Source of the DNA: Thiotrichales bacterium
GTDB taxonomy: Bacteria; Pseudomonadota; Gammaproteobacteria; Thiomicrospirales; Thiomicrospiraceae
Direction of reading: 5' to 3'
Assembly (NCBI GenBank): GCA_014763835.1
Contig: JACXUQ010000051.1
Coordinates: 1 to 7,823, forward strand
Length of the DNA stretch: 7,823 bases
Shown here: positions 1 to 5,800 of the stretch, piece by piece
Position numbering within the stretch: the stretch's first letter is position 1
Layout of the letters: every line of letters starts with the position of its first letter
Program-made: the position numbers and the translations under genes
The notes under the pieces: model-generated
The model's input: the letters and a program-made list of their open reading frames with translations, nothing else
Databases searched by the model: none
Told to the model about the DNA's origin: nothing

Positions 1-183
1 CTGGAGCATGCCTTGATGGTCGGGGATACCACGTTTGATATGGAGATGGCACACAATATTAATATGGATCGTGTCGCTTTAACGCATGGCGTGCATGAGT
101 CGGAGGCACTGCAGGCGTTTAATCCGTTGGCGACCTTTGAAAATCTGCATCAGCTGCATGCCTGGCTGGTGCAGCGCGTTTAG
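1..183 (+). CDS. HAD-superfamily hydrolase, C-terminal end (partial)
   Basis: The window opens inside this frame; 60 residues are visible before the TAG stop. Residues 6-16 read MVGDTTFDMEM, which matches HAD motif IV (GD followed by a second Asp a few residues on), the Mg2+-binding acidic motif of phosphatases in the phosphoglycolate-phosphatase-like subgroup. The rest (VALTHGVHES, then a short C-terminal helix ending LVQRV) fits the usual tail of that subgroup. The nucleophile Asp and the cap domain lie outside the window, so the substrate cannot be named. In several Gammaproteobacteria, for example Pseudomonas, a HAD hydrolase of this type lies between rluC and the maf-yceD-rpmF cluster, so rluC may be just upstream. 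The gene converges on maf across a 58-bp gap. Confidence 0.85.
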   Translation: MEHALMVGDTTFDMEMAHNINMDRVALTHGVHESEALQAFNPLATFENLHQLHAWLVQRV

Positions 184-241
184 TTTTTCAAAAAACGCGC
201 CAGAAAAACTCAACAGGCCGGGTCTGAGAGTGATGAGTGCT

Positions 242-856
242 TCAGTCGGCCAGTGGCAGAATAATGCCCATCTCTCTGAAAATGTCGGTCAGTTCGATTA
301 GCGGCAGCCCGATCAACGCATTGGGGTCTTGGCTGTTGATGCGTTCAAACAGGGTGATGCCTAAACCTTCCGATTTGAAACTGCCGGCGCAGTTGTAGGG
401 GTGTTCGGCACGCAGGTAGTTTTCGATGGTGGTCGGCTCCAGTTTTCTGAAGCAAACTTCGGTGGTATCGAGGCGTTGATAATATTTTTGTGCGACAGGG
501 TCGAAAACCACCAGGCCGGTGTAAAATAGCACGCTGTGGCCGCTGAAACGTTGCAGTTGTTTAACCGCGTTCTCGTGAGTGTGCGGTTTGCCGATCGGTT
601 GATTGGCAAATACGGCGCACTGGTCAGAAGCGATAATAATGGAGTCGGGAAACTGCCTGGCTACGGCTTCGGCTTTGAGTTGCGATAATCGTTCGATCAT
701 GGCCAGTGGCGTTTCATCCGGCAGCGGGGTTTCGTCAATGTCCGGTGCGAACTGCGAAAACGGCAGTTGCAGTTTTTGCAGCAGCTGTTTGCGAAAGGCG
801 GAAGAAGAGCCCAAAACAATAGGGGGAAGCTGGCTTTTTGATTGGATGGATTGCAT
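242..856 (-). CDS. maf: Maf/YceF-type nucleoside triphosphate pyrophosphatase (7-methyl-GTP pyrophosphatase)
   Basis: This 204-residue protein aligns along its whole length with E. coli YceF (194 residues). That enzyme hydrolyses m7GTP and related modified nucleotides to monophosphate and PPi in the cytoplasm. Visible motifs are the P-loop-like LGSSSAFRK (15-23), DETP (41-44), the catalytic ASDQ (76-79, Asp78), GKP (89-91), FYTGL (111-115) and CAGSFKSEG (156-164). The last is the YceF-subfamily signature that separates it from the dTTP/UTP-type Maf (YhdE). I place the start at the ATG at 854-856, just before the conserved LGSSS block. An upstream in-frame ATG at 964 would add 36 residues encoded by AT-rich intergenic DNA and is unlikely. 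No good Shine-Dalgarno sequence precedes 856, so the exact start is less sure than the identity. A possible -10 (TATATT on the - strand, 875-880) lacks a clear -35. The gene is divergent from yceD. Confidence 0.93.
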   Translation of the reverse strand: MQSIQSKSQLPPIVLGSSSAFRKQLLQKLQLPFSQFAPDIDETPLPDETPLAMIERLSQLKAEAVARQFPDSIIIASDQCAVFANQPIGKPHTHENAVKQLQRFSGHSVLFYTGLVVFDPVAQKYYQRLDTTEVCFRKLEPTTIENYLRAEHPYNCAGSFKSEGLGITLFERINSQDPNALIGLPLIELTDIFREMGIILPLAD

Positions 857-935
857 AACTGTTACGGTATCAATAATATAGAGTTTCGGTTGCGGAAAAT
901 GGCGAGTATCTCTTTGTTTTAAGGAATATTTACTG

Positions 936-980
936 TTTTTTCTTCCGGGAAAGAAAAAATGCAAAAAACGCGTGTTTTTT
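936..980. repeat. Two adjacent A/T-rich inverted repeats upstream of the yceD promoter
   Basis: The first repeat has perfect 9-bp arms, TTTTTTCTT (936-944) and AAGAAAAAA (951-959), around CCGGGA. The second has perfect 7-bp arms, AAAAAAC (963-969) and GTTTTTT (974-980), around GCGT. The A and T tracts end directly at the -35 hexamer at 981, where an UP element or intrinsically bent DNA would act. They could also be short terminator-like hairpins on either strand. Which role applies cannot be decided from the sequence. Confidence 0.45.
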
Positions 981-1009
981 TTGACTTAATCAAGCGATGG
1001 GAGTATGAT
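981..1009 (+). promoter_or_regulatory. Near-consensus sigma-70 promoter for the yceD-rpmF-plsX operon
   Basis: The -35 TTGACT (981-986, 5 of 6 matches) and the -10 TATGAT (1004-1009, 5 of 6 matches) are separated by exactly 17 bp, with A/T tracts immediately upstream. This is the best promoter match I found in the window. The usual start site, 6-9 bases after the -10, falls at about 1015-1018, which leaves zero to three bases before the yceD ATG. Confidence 0.75.
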
Positions 1010-1017
1010 TCGCCGCT

Positions 1018-1563
1018 ATGTTTGAAAAGCTTCCCGAATTGATCGATCCGCTTAATCTGGTTAACCATAATAAACATATTAGGGCGCGAGTCAATCAAGG
1101 GCGTTTCAAGCGCCTGAAAGAGCTCGTGTTAGACCATGATCGCGAAGTGATCGTTGAGTTGGATTTTTTTTATGATAAAGCGCTGAAATTGCCGGCCTTT
1201 GTCATGAGATTGGAAACCAGTCTGAACCTGCAGTGTCAGCGTTCTTTGGAAACCTTTGATCATCCTGTTAAATCGGAAATCAAAGGGGTGTTGGTCGAGG
1301 GATCGGCGCTGGTGGACGAGATTCCAAACGATGTTGAAATCTTTGAGTTGATGGAAGAGAAGGTTTCTCTTCCTGAATGGGTTGAAGAGGAGTTGCTGTT
1401 ATGCGTTCCGCTGGCGCCCGTGAAGCCCGGCAGCTCAATCGGGTATGAAAATACCGAAGATTCCGTCGAGGATAATGCAGTAATTGCCGATGAGGCTGAA
1501 GCCGATAGCAACAGTGCTCAGAAGCCTAATCCCTTTGCAATCTTGCAAGGATTAAAGAAGTAG
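1018..1563 (+). CDS. yceD: YceD family protein (DUF177), 23S rRNA accumulation protein
   Basis: This 181-residue protein matches E. coli YceD in length and pattern. It has a central LNLQCQRSLETF block (69-80), a conserved LLLCVPLAPV segment (126-135) followed by an acidic linker, and the hallmark C-terminus QKPNPFAILQGLKK (168-181). YceD is needed for normal 23S rRNA levels, and its gene is almost always paired with rpmF, as here (24-nt gap). The E. coli CQRC pair is CQRS here (Cys73, Ser76), and the downstream H....C is also missing, so the four potential metal ligands are not kept. The start is nearly forced: an in-frame TGA lies at 1006-1008, inside the -10 element, and the next Met is residue 63. 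No usable Shine-Dalgarno exists; GGGAG at 999-1003 is too distant and would lie upstream of the predicted transcript start. Confidence 0.93.
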   Translation: MFEKLPELIDPLNLVNHNKHIRARVNQGRFKRLKELVLDHDREVIVELDFFYDKALKLPAFVMRLETSLNLQCQRSLETFDHPVKSEIKGVLVEGSALVDEIPNDVEIFELMEEKVSLPEWVEEELLLCVPLAPVKPGSSIGYENTEDSVEDNAVIADEAEADSNSAQKPNPFAILQGLKK

Positions 1564-1587
1564 ATTTTTAAAAATTAGGAGATAGAC

Positions 1588-1764
1588 ATGGCTGTTCAAC
1601 AGAACCGTAAGAGCCCTTCAAGACGTGATATGCGTCGTTCACACGATGCTCTGACTGCACCAACTTTGACTGTTGATGCAACTTCAGGTGAAGTTCACCG
1701 TCGTCACCATGTAACGGCTGATGGTTACTACAAAGGTAAAAAAGTTGTTCAAGATAAAGGCTAA
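1588..1764 (+). CDS. rpmF: 50S ribosomal protein L32
   Basis: This short gene encodes 58 residues. It starts MAVQQNRKSPSRRDMRRSHD, continues with ALTAPTLTVD and contains RRHHVTADGYYKGKKV. This closely matches E. coli L32 (57 residues), a basic protein of the large ribosomal subunit near the exit side of the peptidyl transferase region. It has no cysteines, so it is the zinc-free form. A strong Shine-Dalgarno, TTAGGAGA at 1575-1582, lies 5 nt before the ATG. Codons are biased (GTT, CGT, GCT, GGT, AAA), as expected for a highly expressed ribosomal gene, unlike the GTG/GCG-rich fab genes downstream. It is co-transcribed with yceD and with plsX, which begins 6 nt after its stop. Confidence 0.98.
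   Translation: MAVQQNRKSPSRRDMRRSHDALTAPTLTVDATSGEVHRRHHVTADGYYKGKKVVQDKG
1755..1760 (+). promoter_or_regulatory. Ribosome binding site for the plsX TTG start
   Basis: AAAGG (1756-1760) lies within the last codons of rpmF, 10 nt before the TTG at 1771. The rpmF stop codon at 1762-1764 is in the plsX frame, so translation cannot begin further upstream. The next ATG, at 1798, would remove part of the conserved N-terminal motif. The TTG is therefore the best start. Confidence 0.5.
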
Positions 1765-1770
1765 TTTGTC

Positions 1771-2799
1771 TTGAGTATCAATATTGCAATAGACGCAATG
1801 GGCGGTGACCATGGTATTTCGGTCACCGTCCCAGCTTCACTGGACGCTCTGTCCAAATTCACAGATATTCACATTATTTTGGTCGGCAAAGCGGACCTGA
1901 TCAATGTTGAACTGTCCAAGCATCAATACGATGCCTCCCGTATTACCGTAGAGCACGCTGACCAGGTCGTTGAAATGGATGACTTGCCGTCTAAGGCTTT
2001 GCGAAACAAACGCCAGTCTTCGATGCGTATCGCCTTGAATTTAGTCAAGGATGATGTCGCGCACGCCTGCGTCAGTGCGGGGAATACCGGTGCCTTGATG
2101 GCGGTGGCCAAGTTTGTCCTGAAAACGCTTCCAGATATCGATCGTCCTGCGATCTGTACTTCCATGCCGACGATGAAAGGGCATGTGCATGTGCTGGATT
2201 TGGGCGCGAACGTCGGTGTGGATGGCGAAACTCTGGCACAGTTCGCTGTGATGGGGGCGGTATTGGCGAGAGCTGTGGATGACAATCCTAATCCCCGTGT
2301 CGGTTTATTGAATATCGGCGAAGAGGAGATCAAGGGTCATCAGCGCATCAAGGATGCCCACCAGATTCTGCAGAATACCCAGATAAACTATATCGGTTAT
2401 GTGGAAGGGGATGATATTTACAAAGGCAATACCGACGTTATCGCTTGCGATGGTTTTGATGGCAATATTGCCCTCAAGGCGAGCGAAGGCGTGGCTAAAA
2501 TGATTTCCTTCTATCTGAAAAACGCCTTTAATAAGAATCTCCTCACCAAACTGGTTGGTCTGTTGGCGTATCCAGTGTTGCGTGCTTTCAAAGACAAAGT
2601 CGATCCGCGCCGTTATAATGGTGCATCGCTTTTGGGCTTGCAAAAGATTGTGATTAAAAGCCATGGTGGCGCCGATCAGTTTTCGTTTTTGCATGCGATC
2701 GCCGAAGCGCGCTTGGAAGTGACCAAAAATGTGCCGGCATTGATTTCGGCCGAAGTCTCCCAGTTGATTAAACATCAGAACGCCCGTCAGGCTGATTGA
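1771..2799 (+). CDS. plsX: Phosphate acyltransferase PlsX
   Basis: PlsX converts acyl-ACP and phosphate to acyl-phosphate, the acyl donor for PlsY in phospholipid synthesis. It is a peripheral, membrane-associated enzyme. The 342 residues compare with about 356 in E. coli. Family motifs appear in order: IAIDAMGGDHG (5-15), VSAGNTGALMA (101-111), VLDLGANV (141-148), LLNIGEEEIKG (179-189), YVEGDDI (210-216) and a CDGFDGNIALKASEG stretch (226-240). The gene starts with TTG, 6 nt after rpmF, which suggests translational coupling in the yceD-rpmF-plsX unit. After the stop come 98 nt without a gene before fabH, containing a small hairpin. I see no lesion. Confidence 0.97.
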   Translation: MSINIAIDAMGGDHGISVTVPASLDALSKFTDIHIILVGKADLINVELSKHQYDASRITVEHADQVVEMDDLPSKALRNKRQSSMRIALNLVKDDVAHACVSAGNTGALMAVAKFVLKTLPDIDRPAICTSMPTMKGHVHVLDLGANVGVDGETLAQFAVMGAVLARAVDDNPNPRVGLLNIGEEEIKGHQRIKDAHQILQNTQINYIGYVEGDDIYKGNTDVIACDGFDGNIALKASEGVAKMISFYLKNAFNKNLLTKLVGLLAYPVLRAFKDKVDPRRYNGASLLGLQKIVIKSHGGADQFSFLHAIAEARLEVTKNVPALISAEVSQLIKHQNARQAD

Positions 2800-2808
2800 A
2801 TGCGGTCT

Positions 2809-2833
2809 GACATGCTTTTTTATGAAAGCAGTC
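2809..2833 (+). other. Hairpin after plsX
   Basis: GAC plus TGCTTT (2809-2811, 2813-2818) pair with AAAGCA plus GTC (2825-2833) around loop TTTATG, with A2812 bulged. This gives a 9-bp stem 10 nt after the plsX stop. No T run follows, so it is not a typical intrinsic terminator. It may protect the 3' end of the plsX message or mark a processing site. Chance is also possible. Confidence 0.35.
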
Positions 2834-2882
2834 GAGGATCAAGAATAAGTTTGCAATGTACTCAGTGTTGCGGATGAAATAG

Positions 2883-2897
2883 AAGAAACAGTTTCTT
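2883..2897. repeat. Perfect inverted repeat abutting the fabH start codon
   Basis: AAGAAAC (2883-2889) and GTTTCTT (2891-2897) form a perfect 15-bp palindrome with a single central A. It ends at the base before the fabH ATG and occupies the place where the ribosome binding site should be. A one-base loop makes an RNA hairpin unlikely unless inner pairs open; a protein operator is conceivable. It does not match the FadR or FabR consensus as I know them. A 7-bp-arm repeat of this kind is expected about once per 15 kb by chance. Confidence 0.3.
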
Positions 2898-3875
2898 ATG
2901 AGTCAAAAAATCTACAGTCGCATTATCGGAACCGGTGGCTACCTGCCTGAAAAAATCCTGACCAACTTTGACCTCGAAAAGATGGTTGAAACCAGTGATG
3001 AATGGATTCGCGAAAGAACCGGTATCGAACAGCGTCATATTGCCGCCGATGGACAGACCACCTGTGATCTGGCGGAACAAGCCTCCCTTAAAGCGATTGA
3101 GATGGCCGGGATCGATCCCAGTTCCATCGACCTTATCGTTTTGGCGACGACTACCCCTGATAAGATTTTCCCGAGTACTGCTTGTTTACTGCAGCAGCGT
3201 TTGAACATTCACGGTTGCCCCGCCTTTGACGTGCAGGCGGTGTGTTCCGGATTTGTTTATGCGTTGAGTGTCGCTGACCAGTTTGTTAAAACCGGCATGG
3301 CCAAACGCGCTTTGGTGGTTGGGGCGGAAACCCTGTCTCGCATCACCAACTGGGAAGACCGCAATACCTGCGTGTTGTTCGGTGACGGTGCCGGTGCGGT
3401 GGTGCTGGAGGCCTCTGCTGAGGCGGGGATTCTTTCCACGCATATCCACGCTGACGGCCAGTATGAAGAGTTATTGCATGTGCCGTCGGGCCCTTCCAAG
3501 TTGCCGCAAACAGACGAGCTGGCGGAACGCACTATGGCGATGAAGGGCAATGAAGTGTTCAAGGTGGCGGTCAATACGCTGAGCCGTATTGCCGGTGAAA
3601 CCTTGGAGGCCAATGGACTCAAGCAGGAAGACCTGGATTGGTTGGTGCCGCATCAGGCCAATTTGCGCATTATCAGCGCCACGGCCAAGAAATTGAAACT
3701 GCGTGACGACCAGACGGTTGTTACGGTCAACAAGCACGCCAACACCTCAAGTGCGTCCGTACCGCTGGCGTTGGATGAAGCCGTACGTGACGGCCGTATC
3801 CAGCGCGGTCAGATGGTGCTGATGGAAGCGTTTGGCGGCGGGTTCACCTGGGGCTCGGCGCTCATCAAGTTTTAA
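2898..3875 (+). CDS. fabH: Beta-ketoacyl-ACP synthase III (FabH)
   Basis: FabH condenses acetyl-CoA with malonyl-ACP to start fatty acid synthesis (type II system, cytosol). The 325-residue protein is close to E. coli FabH (317). The catalytic triad is complete: Cys116 in DVQAVCSGF, His252 in LVPHQANLRII and Asn282 in HANTSSASVP. Other family blocks are IIGTGGYLPE (9-18), TSDEWIRERTGI (32-43), FGDGAGAVVLEAS (161-173), KGNEVFKVAV (216-225) and EAFGGGFTWGSALIKF at the end. The residue before Asn282 is Ala where E. coli has Gly, which looks like a mild substitution. Only a weak AGAAGA precedes the ATG, and it overlaps the palindrome at 2883-2897. fabH lies between plsX and fabD as in E. coli. 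A terminator-like hairpin follows 10 nt after its stop. Confidence 0.98.
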   Translation: MSQKIYSRIIGTGGYLPEKILTNFDLEKMVETSDEWIRERTGIEQRHIAADGQTTCDLAEQASLKAIEMAGIDPSSIDLIVLATTTPDKIFPSTACLLQQRLNIHGCPAFDVQAVCSGFVYALSVADQFVKTGMAKRALVVGAETLSRITNWEDRNTCVLFGDGAGAVVLEASAEAGILSTHIHADGQYEELLHVPSGPSKLPQTDELAERTMAMKGNEVFKVAVNTLSRIAGETLEANGLKQEDLDWLVPHQANLRIISATAKKLKLRDDQTVVTVNKHANTSSASVPLALDEAVRDGRIQRGQMVLMEAFGGGFTWGSALIKF

Positions 3876-3885
3876 GTCTGTAGAC

Positions 3886-3921
3886 AAGGGCACGATCAGC
3901 GTATCGTGCCTTTGCGTTTTT
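3886..3921 (+). terminator. Terminator-like hairpin between fabH and fabD (possible attenuator)
   Basis: AAGGGCACGAT (3886-3896) pairs with ATCGTGCCTTT (3903-3913) around loop CAGCGT. This is 11 pairs with one G-U, including eight consecutive Watson-Crick pairs. A TTTTT tract follows at 3917-3921 after GCG. The stem is strong, but the T tract is short and offset by three bases, so termination is probably partial. It lies between two genes of one pathway and 23 nt before the fabD start. Confidence 0.65.
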
Positions 3922-3944
3922 AGGAATTTGTTAGGAAGTTTTTT

Positions 3945-4868
3945 ATGGCATACGCATTTGTTTTTCCAGGACAAGGTTCGCAGTCGGTTGGCATGTTGAG
4001 CGATTTGGCTCAGGCGAATCCGCAGGTGAATGAAGTTTTTAAAGAGGCCTCTGACGTATTGGGCTATGACCTGTGGAATGTGGTTCAAAACGATCAGGAA
4101 GGTCGACTGAATCAAACGGACGTGACGCAGCCTGCGATGTTGGCTGCCGGCATCGCCGTTTACCGTAGCATGCTGGCAAAAGCAGCGTGGGCGCCAGCTT
4201 ATATGGCGGGACACTCGTTGGGTGAATATACCGCCTTGGTGGCCAGTGGTGTGATGACATTGGCGCAGGGGATTGAGTTGGTAGCCGAGCGTGGTCGTTT
4301 GATGCAGAATGCCGTGCCTGCCGGTCAAGGCGCGATGGCCGCGGTTTTGGGCCTTGAGGATGAGCAAGTGGTCGCGGTCTGTGCCCAGGTTGCGGGTGTG
4401 GTTGAAGCGGTTAACTTCAACTCGCCAGGCCAGGTGGTTATTGCCGGTGAGAAGGCGGCGGTGGATGCGGCGATGCAGGCCATGACCGATGCGGGCGCTA
4501 CCAAGGTGGTTCCGTTGGCGGTCAGCGTACCGTCACACTGCTCGTTGATGAAGCCGGCAGCAGACGCGCTTGCCGAGAAGTTGGCCGGCATGACGTTTGC
4601 GAATGCGCAGGTGCCTGTTTTACACAACGTGAACGTTGCAGTTTCAAGCAACGCGGATGAAATCAAAAGAGCGCTGGTTGAGCAGCTGTACCGTCCGGTT
4701 CAGTGGGTTAAAACCGTGCAGGCGATGCAGGTGCAAGGCGTAACTGATCTTTATGAGTTGGGGCCGGGTAAAGTCCTGATGGGATTGAATCGCCGTATTG
4801 ACCGCAAGATGCCGGTGCATACTGTGTACGACAATGAGACGCTGGAAAAAGCGCTGGCAACTTTATAG
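3945..4868 (+). CDS. fabD: Malonyl-CoA:ACP transacylase (FabD)
   Basis: FabD moves the malonyl group from CoA to the AcpP phosphopantetheine and so supplies every elongation cycle. The 307 residues compare with 309 in E. coli. Active-site elements are all present: FPGQGSQSVGM (7-17), the nucleophile Ser91 in GHSLGEY (89-95), substrate-carboxylate Arg116 in ERGRLMQ, catalytic His198 in VPSHCSLM and Gln247 in EQLYRPVQW. GPGKVLMGLNRRI lies near the C-terminus. The start is supported by TTAGGAAG at 3931-3938, 6 nt before the ATG. A second TTAGGAA occurs 11 nt further upstream (3920-3926). fabG follows after 40 nt with no terminator, so the two genes are probably co-transcribed. Confidence 0.98.
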   Translation: MAYAFVFPGQGSQSVGMLSDLAQANPQVNEVFKEASDVLGYDLWNVVQNDQEGRLNQTDVTQPAMLAAGIAVYRSMLAKAAWAPAYMAGHSLGEYTALVASGVMTLAQGIELVAERGRLMQNAVPAGQGAMAAVLGLEDEQVVAVCAQVAGVVEAVNFNSPGQVVIAGEKAAVDAAMQAMTDAGATKVVPLAVSVPSHCSLMKPAADALAEKLAGMTFANAQVPVLHNVNVAVSSNADEIKRALVEQLYRPVQWVKTVQAMQVQGVTDLYELGPGKVLMGLNRRIDRKMPVHTVYDNETLEKALATL

Positions 4869-4908
4869 AATAGTTGCAATTCAACGGATAGAGTGAAGGA
4901 ATAAGCTT

Positions 4909-5649
4909 ATGTTGACAGGACAGGTTGCATTGGTTACCGGTGCGAGTCGAGGAATTGGAAAGGCGATCGCGCTGGATCTGGCGGCGCAGGGGGCCATCGT
5001 TATCGGAACGGCAACGTCTGAATCAGGGGCACAAAGCATCAGCGATTATTTGGCTGAAGCCGGTGCCAAAGGCACGGGCAAATGCCTGAACGTCACCAGT
5101 GTTGAGATGATTGGTGAAGTATTGGAACAGATCACTCAGGAATTTGGTGTTCCGACGATTCTGGTAAATAACGCCGGTATTACACGTGACAACTTGTTAA
5201 TGCGTATGAAAGATGAAGAGTGGGACGATATTATCCAGACCAATCTGAACTCGGTTTACCGTATGAGTAAAGCGTGTCTGCGCGGCATGATGAAAGCCAA
5301 GGGCGGTCGTATTATCAATATCGCATCAGTTGTCGGTGTGATGGGTAATGCCGGTCAAACCAACTACGCGGCGGCTAAAGCCGGCATTATCGGTTTCAGC
5401 AAATCTCTGGCACGTGAAGTGGGAACGCGTAACATTACCGTCAATACCATTGCTCCGGGCTTTATCGATACCGATATGACGCGTGCATTGCCTGAAGAGC
5501 AGCGCGCCGCTTTGACAACGCAGATTCCGCTTAATCGTTTAGGTCAGCCGGAAGATATTGCCAAGGCTGTGACCTTCCTGGCGGGCGAGGGCGGGTCCTA
5601 TATTACCGGCCAGACGCTGAATGTGAACGGCGGCATGTATATGATTTAA
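4909..5649 (+). CDS. fabG: 3-oxoacyl-ACP reductase (FabG)
   Basis: FabG is the NADPH-dependent reductase of 3-ketoacyl-ACP, a short-chain dehydrogenase that normally acts as a tetramer. The 246 residues compare with 244 in E. coli. The Rossmann cofactor motif TGASRGIG is at 10-17 and NNAG at 87-90. The catalytic residues Asn112, Ser140 (INIASVVG), Tyr153 and Lys157 (NYAAAKAG) are all present, followed by APGFIDTDMT (182-191) and the C-terminal TGQTLNVNGGMYMI. AAGGA (4896-4900) lies 8 nt before the ATG. After the stop come 151 nt without a gene that hold the acpP leader and possible promoters. Confidence 0.98.
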   Translation: MLTGQVALVTGASRGIGKAIALDLAAQGAIVIGTATSESGAQSISDYLAEAGAKGTGKCLNVTSVEMIGEVLEQITQEFGVPTILVNNAGITRDNLLMRMKDEEWDDIIQTNLNSVYRMSKACLRGMMKAKGGRIINIASVVGVMGNAGQTNYAAAKAGIIGFSKSLAREVGTRNITVNTIAPGFIDTDMTRALPEEQRAALTTQIPLNRLGQPEDIAKAVTFLAGEGGSYITGQTLNVNGGMYMI

Positions 5650-5675
5650 AAGCGCTATTTGGACTCGGTTTGAAG

Positions 5676-5729
5676 CGGATAAAATCCGTACCGCAAAAAA
5701 CGCGATTAAAACTTGATAATCGCTGCGGT
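5676..5729 (+). promoter_or_regulatory. Structured acpP upstream region with nested inverted repeats
   Basis: A small hairpin has arms CGGAT and ATCCG (5676-5680, 5684-5688). Next to it is a nested structure: outer arms ACCGCA (5690-5695) and TGCGGT (5724-5729), inner arms GCGATTA (5702-5708) and TAATCGC (5717-5723), an 8-nt loop, and AAAAAC unpaired on one side only. All arms are perfect. Read on the - strand, the inner stem is followed by GTTTTTT and would look like an antisense terminator. On the + strand no T run follows, so it is not a fabG terminator. It may be an operator or an RNA element controlling acpP. Confidence 0.45.
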
Positions 5730-5741
5730 AAGAGCGAAAAT
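5713..5741 (+). promoter_or_regulatory. Candidate acpP promoter
   Basis: TTGATA (5713-5718) and GAAAAT (5736-5741) are 17 bp apart; the -10 is only a 4 of 6 match. The -35 overlaps the loop and right inner arm of the inverted repeat, so a protein bound there would block it. A competing -10, TAAAAT at 5680-5685, has only a poor -35 (TTGGAC at 5659, 15-bp spacer). A dedicated acpP promoter is expected from E. coli, where ACP is made in large excess. Confidence 0.35.
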
Positions 5742-5800
5742 ACGACAAATTATTTAAAACCTATTTTTTTAAACCTCATATAAAAAGACTGGAGAATTCC

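Noticed and set aside
183..241. T5/A6 pair and CAGG/TCTG repeat as a terminator between the HAD gene and maf
   Set aside because: The A/T pair has no GC stem and the second repeat is only four pairs with a wobble and no T run. The convergent gap shows no convincing terminator.
857..964. In-frame 36-residue N-terminal extension of Maf from the ATG at 964
   Set aside because: It is encoded by AT-rich intergenic DNA, has no ribosome binding site and no counterpart in the family. The conserved Maf fold begins just after the ATG at 856.
1923..2775. Long reverse-strand open frames inside plsX (and similar ones in fabH, fabD and fabF)
   Set aside because: They lie entirely within well-identified conserved genes, have no recognisable domains, and reflect codon bias of the + strand genes.
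5779..5784. TATAAA before acpP as a -10 box
   Set aside because: There is no -35 at a suitable distance, and the resulting transcript would start inside the acpP Shine-Dalgarno.
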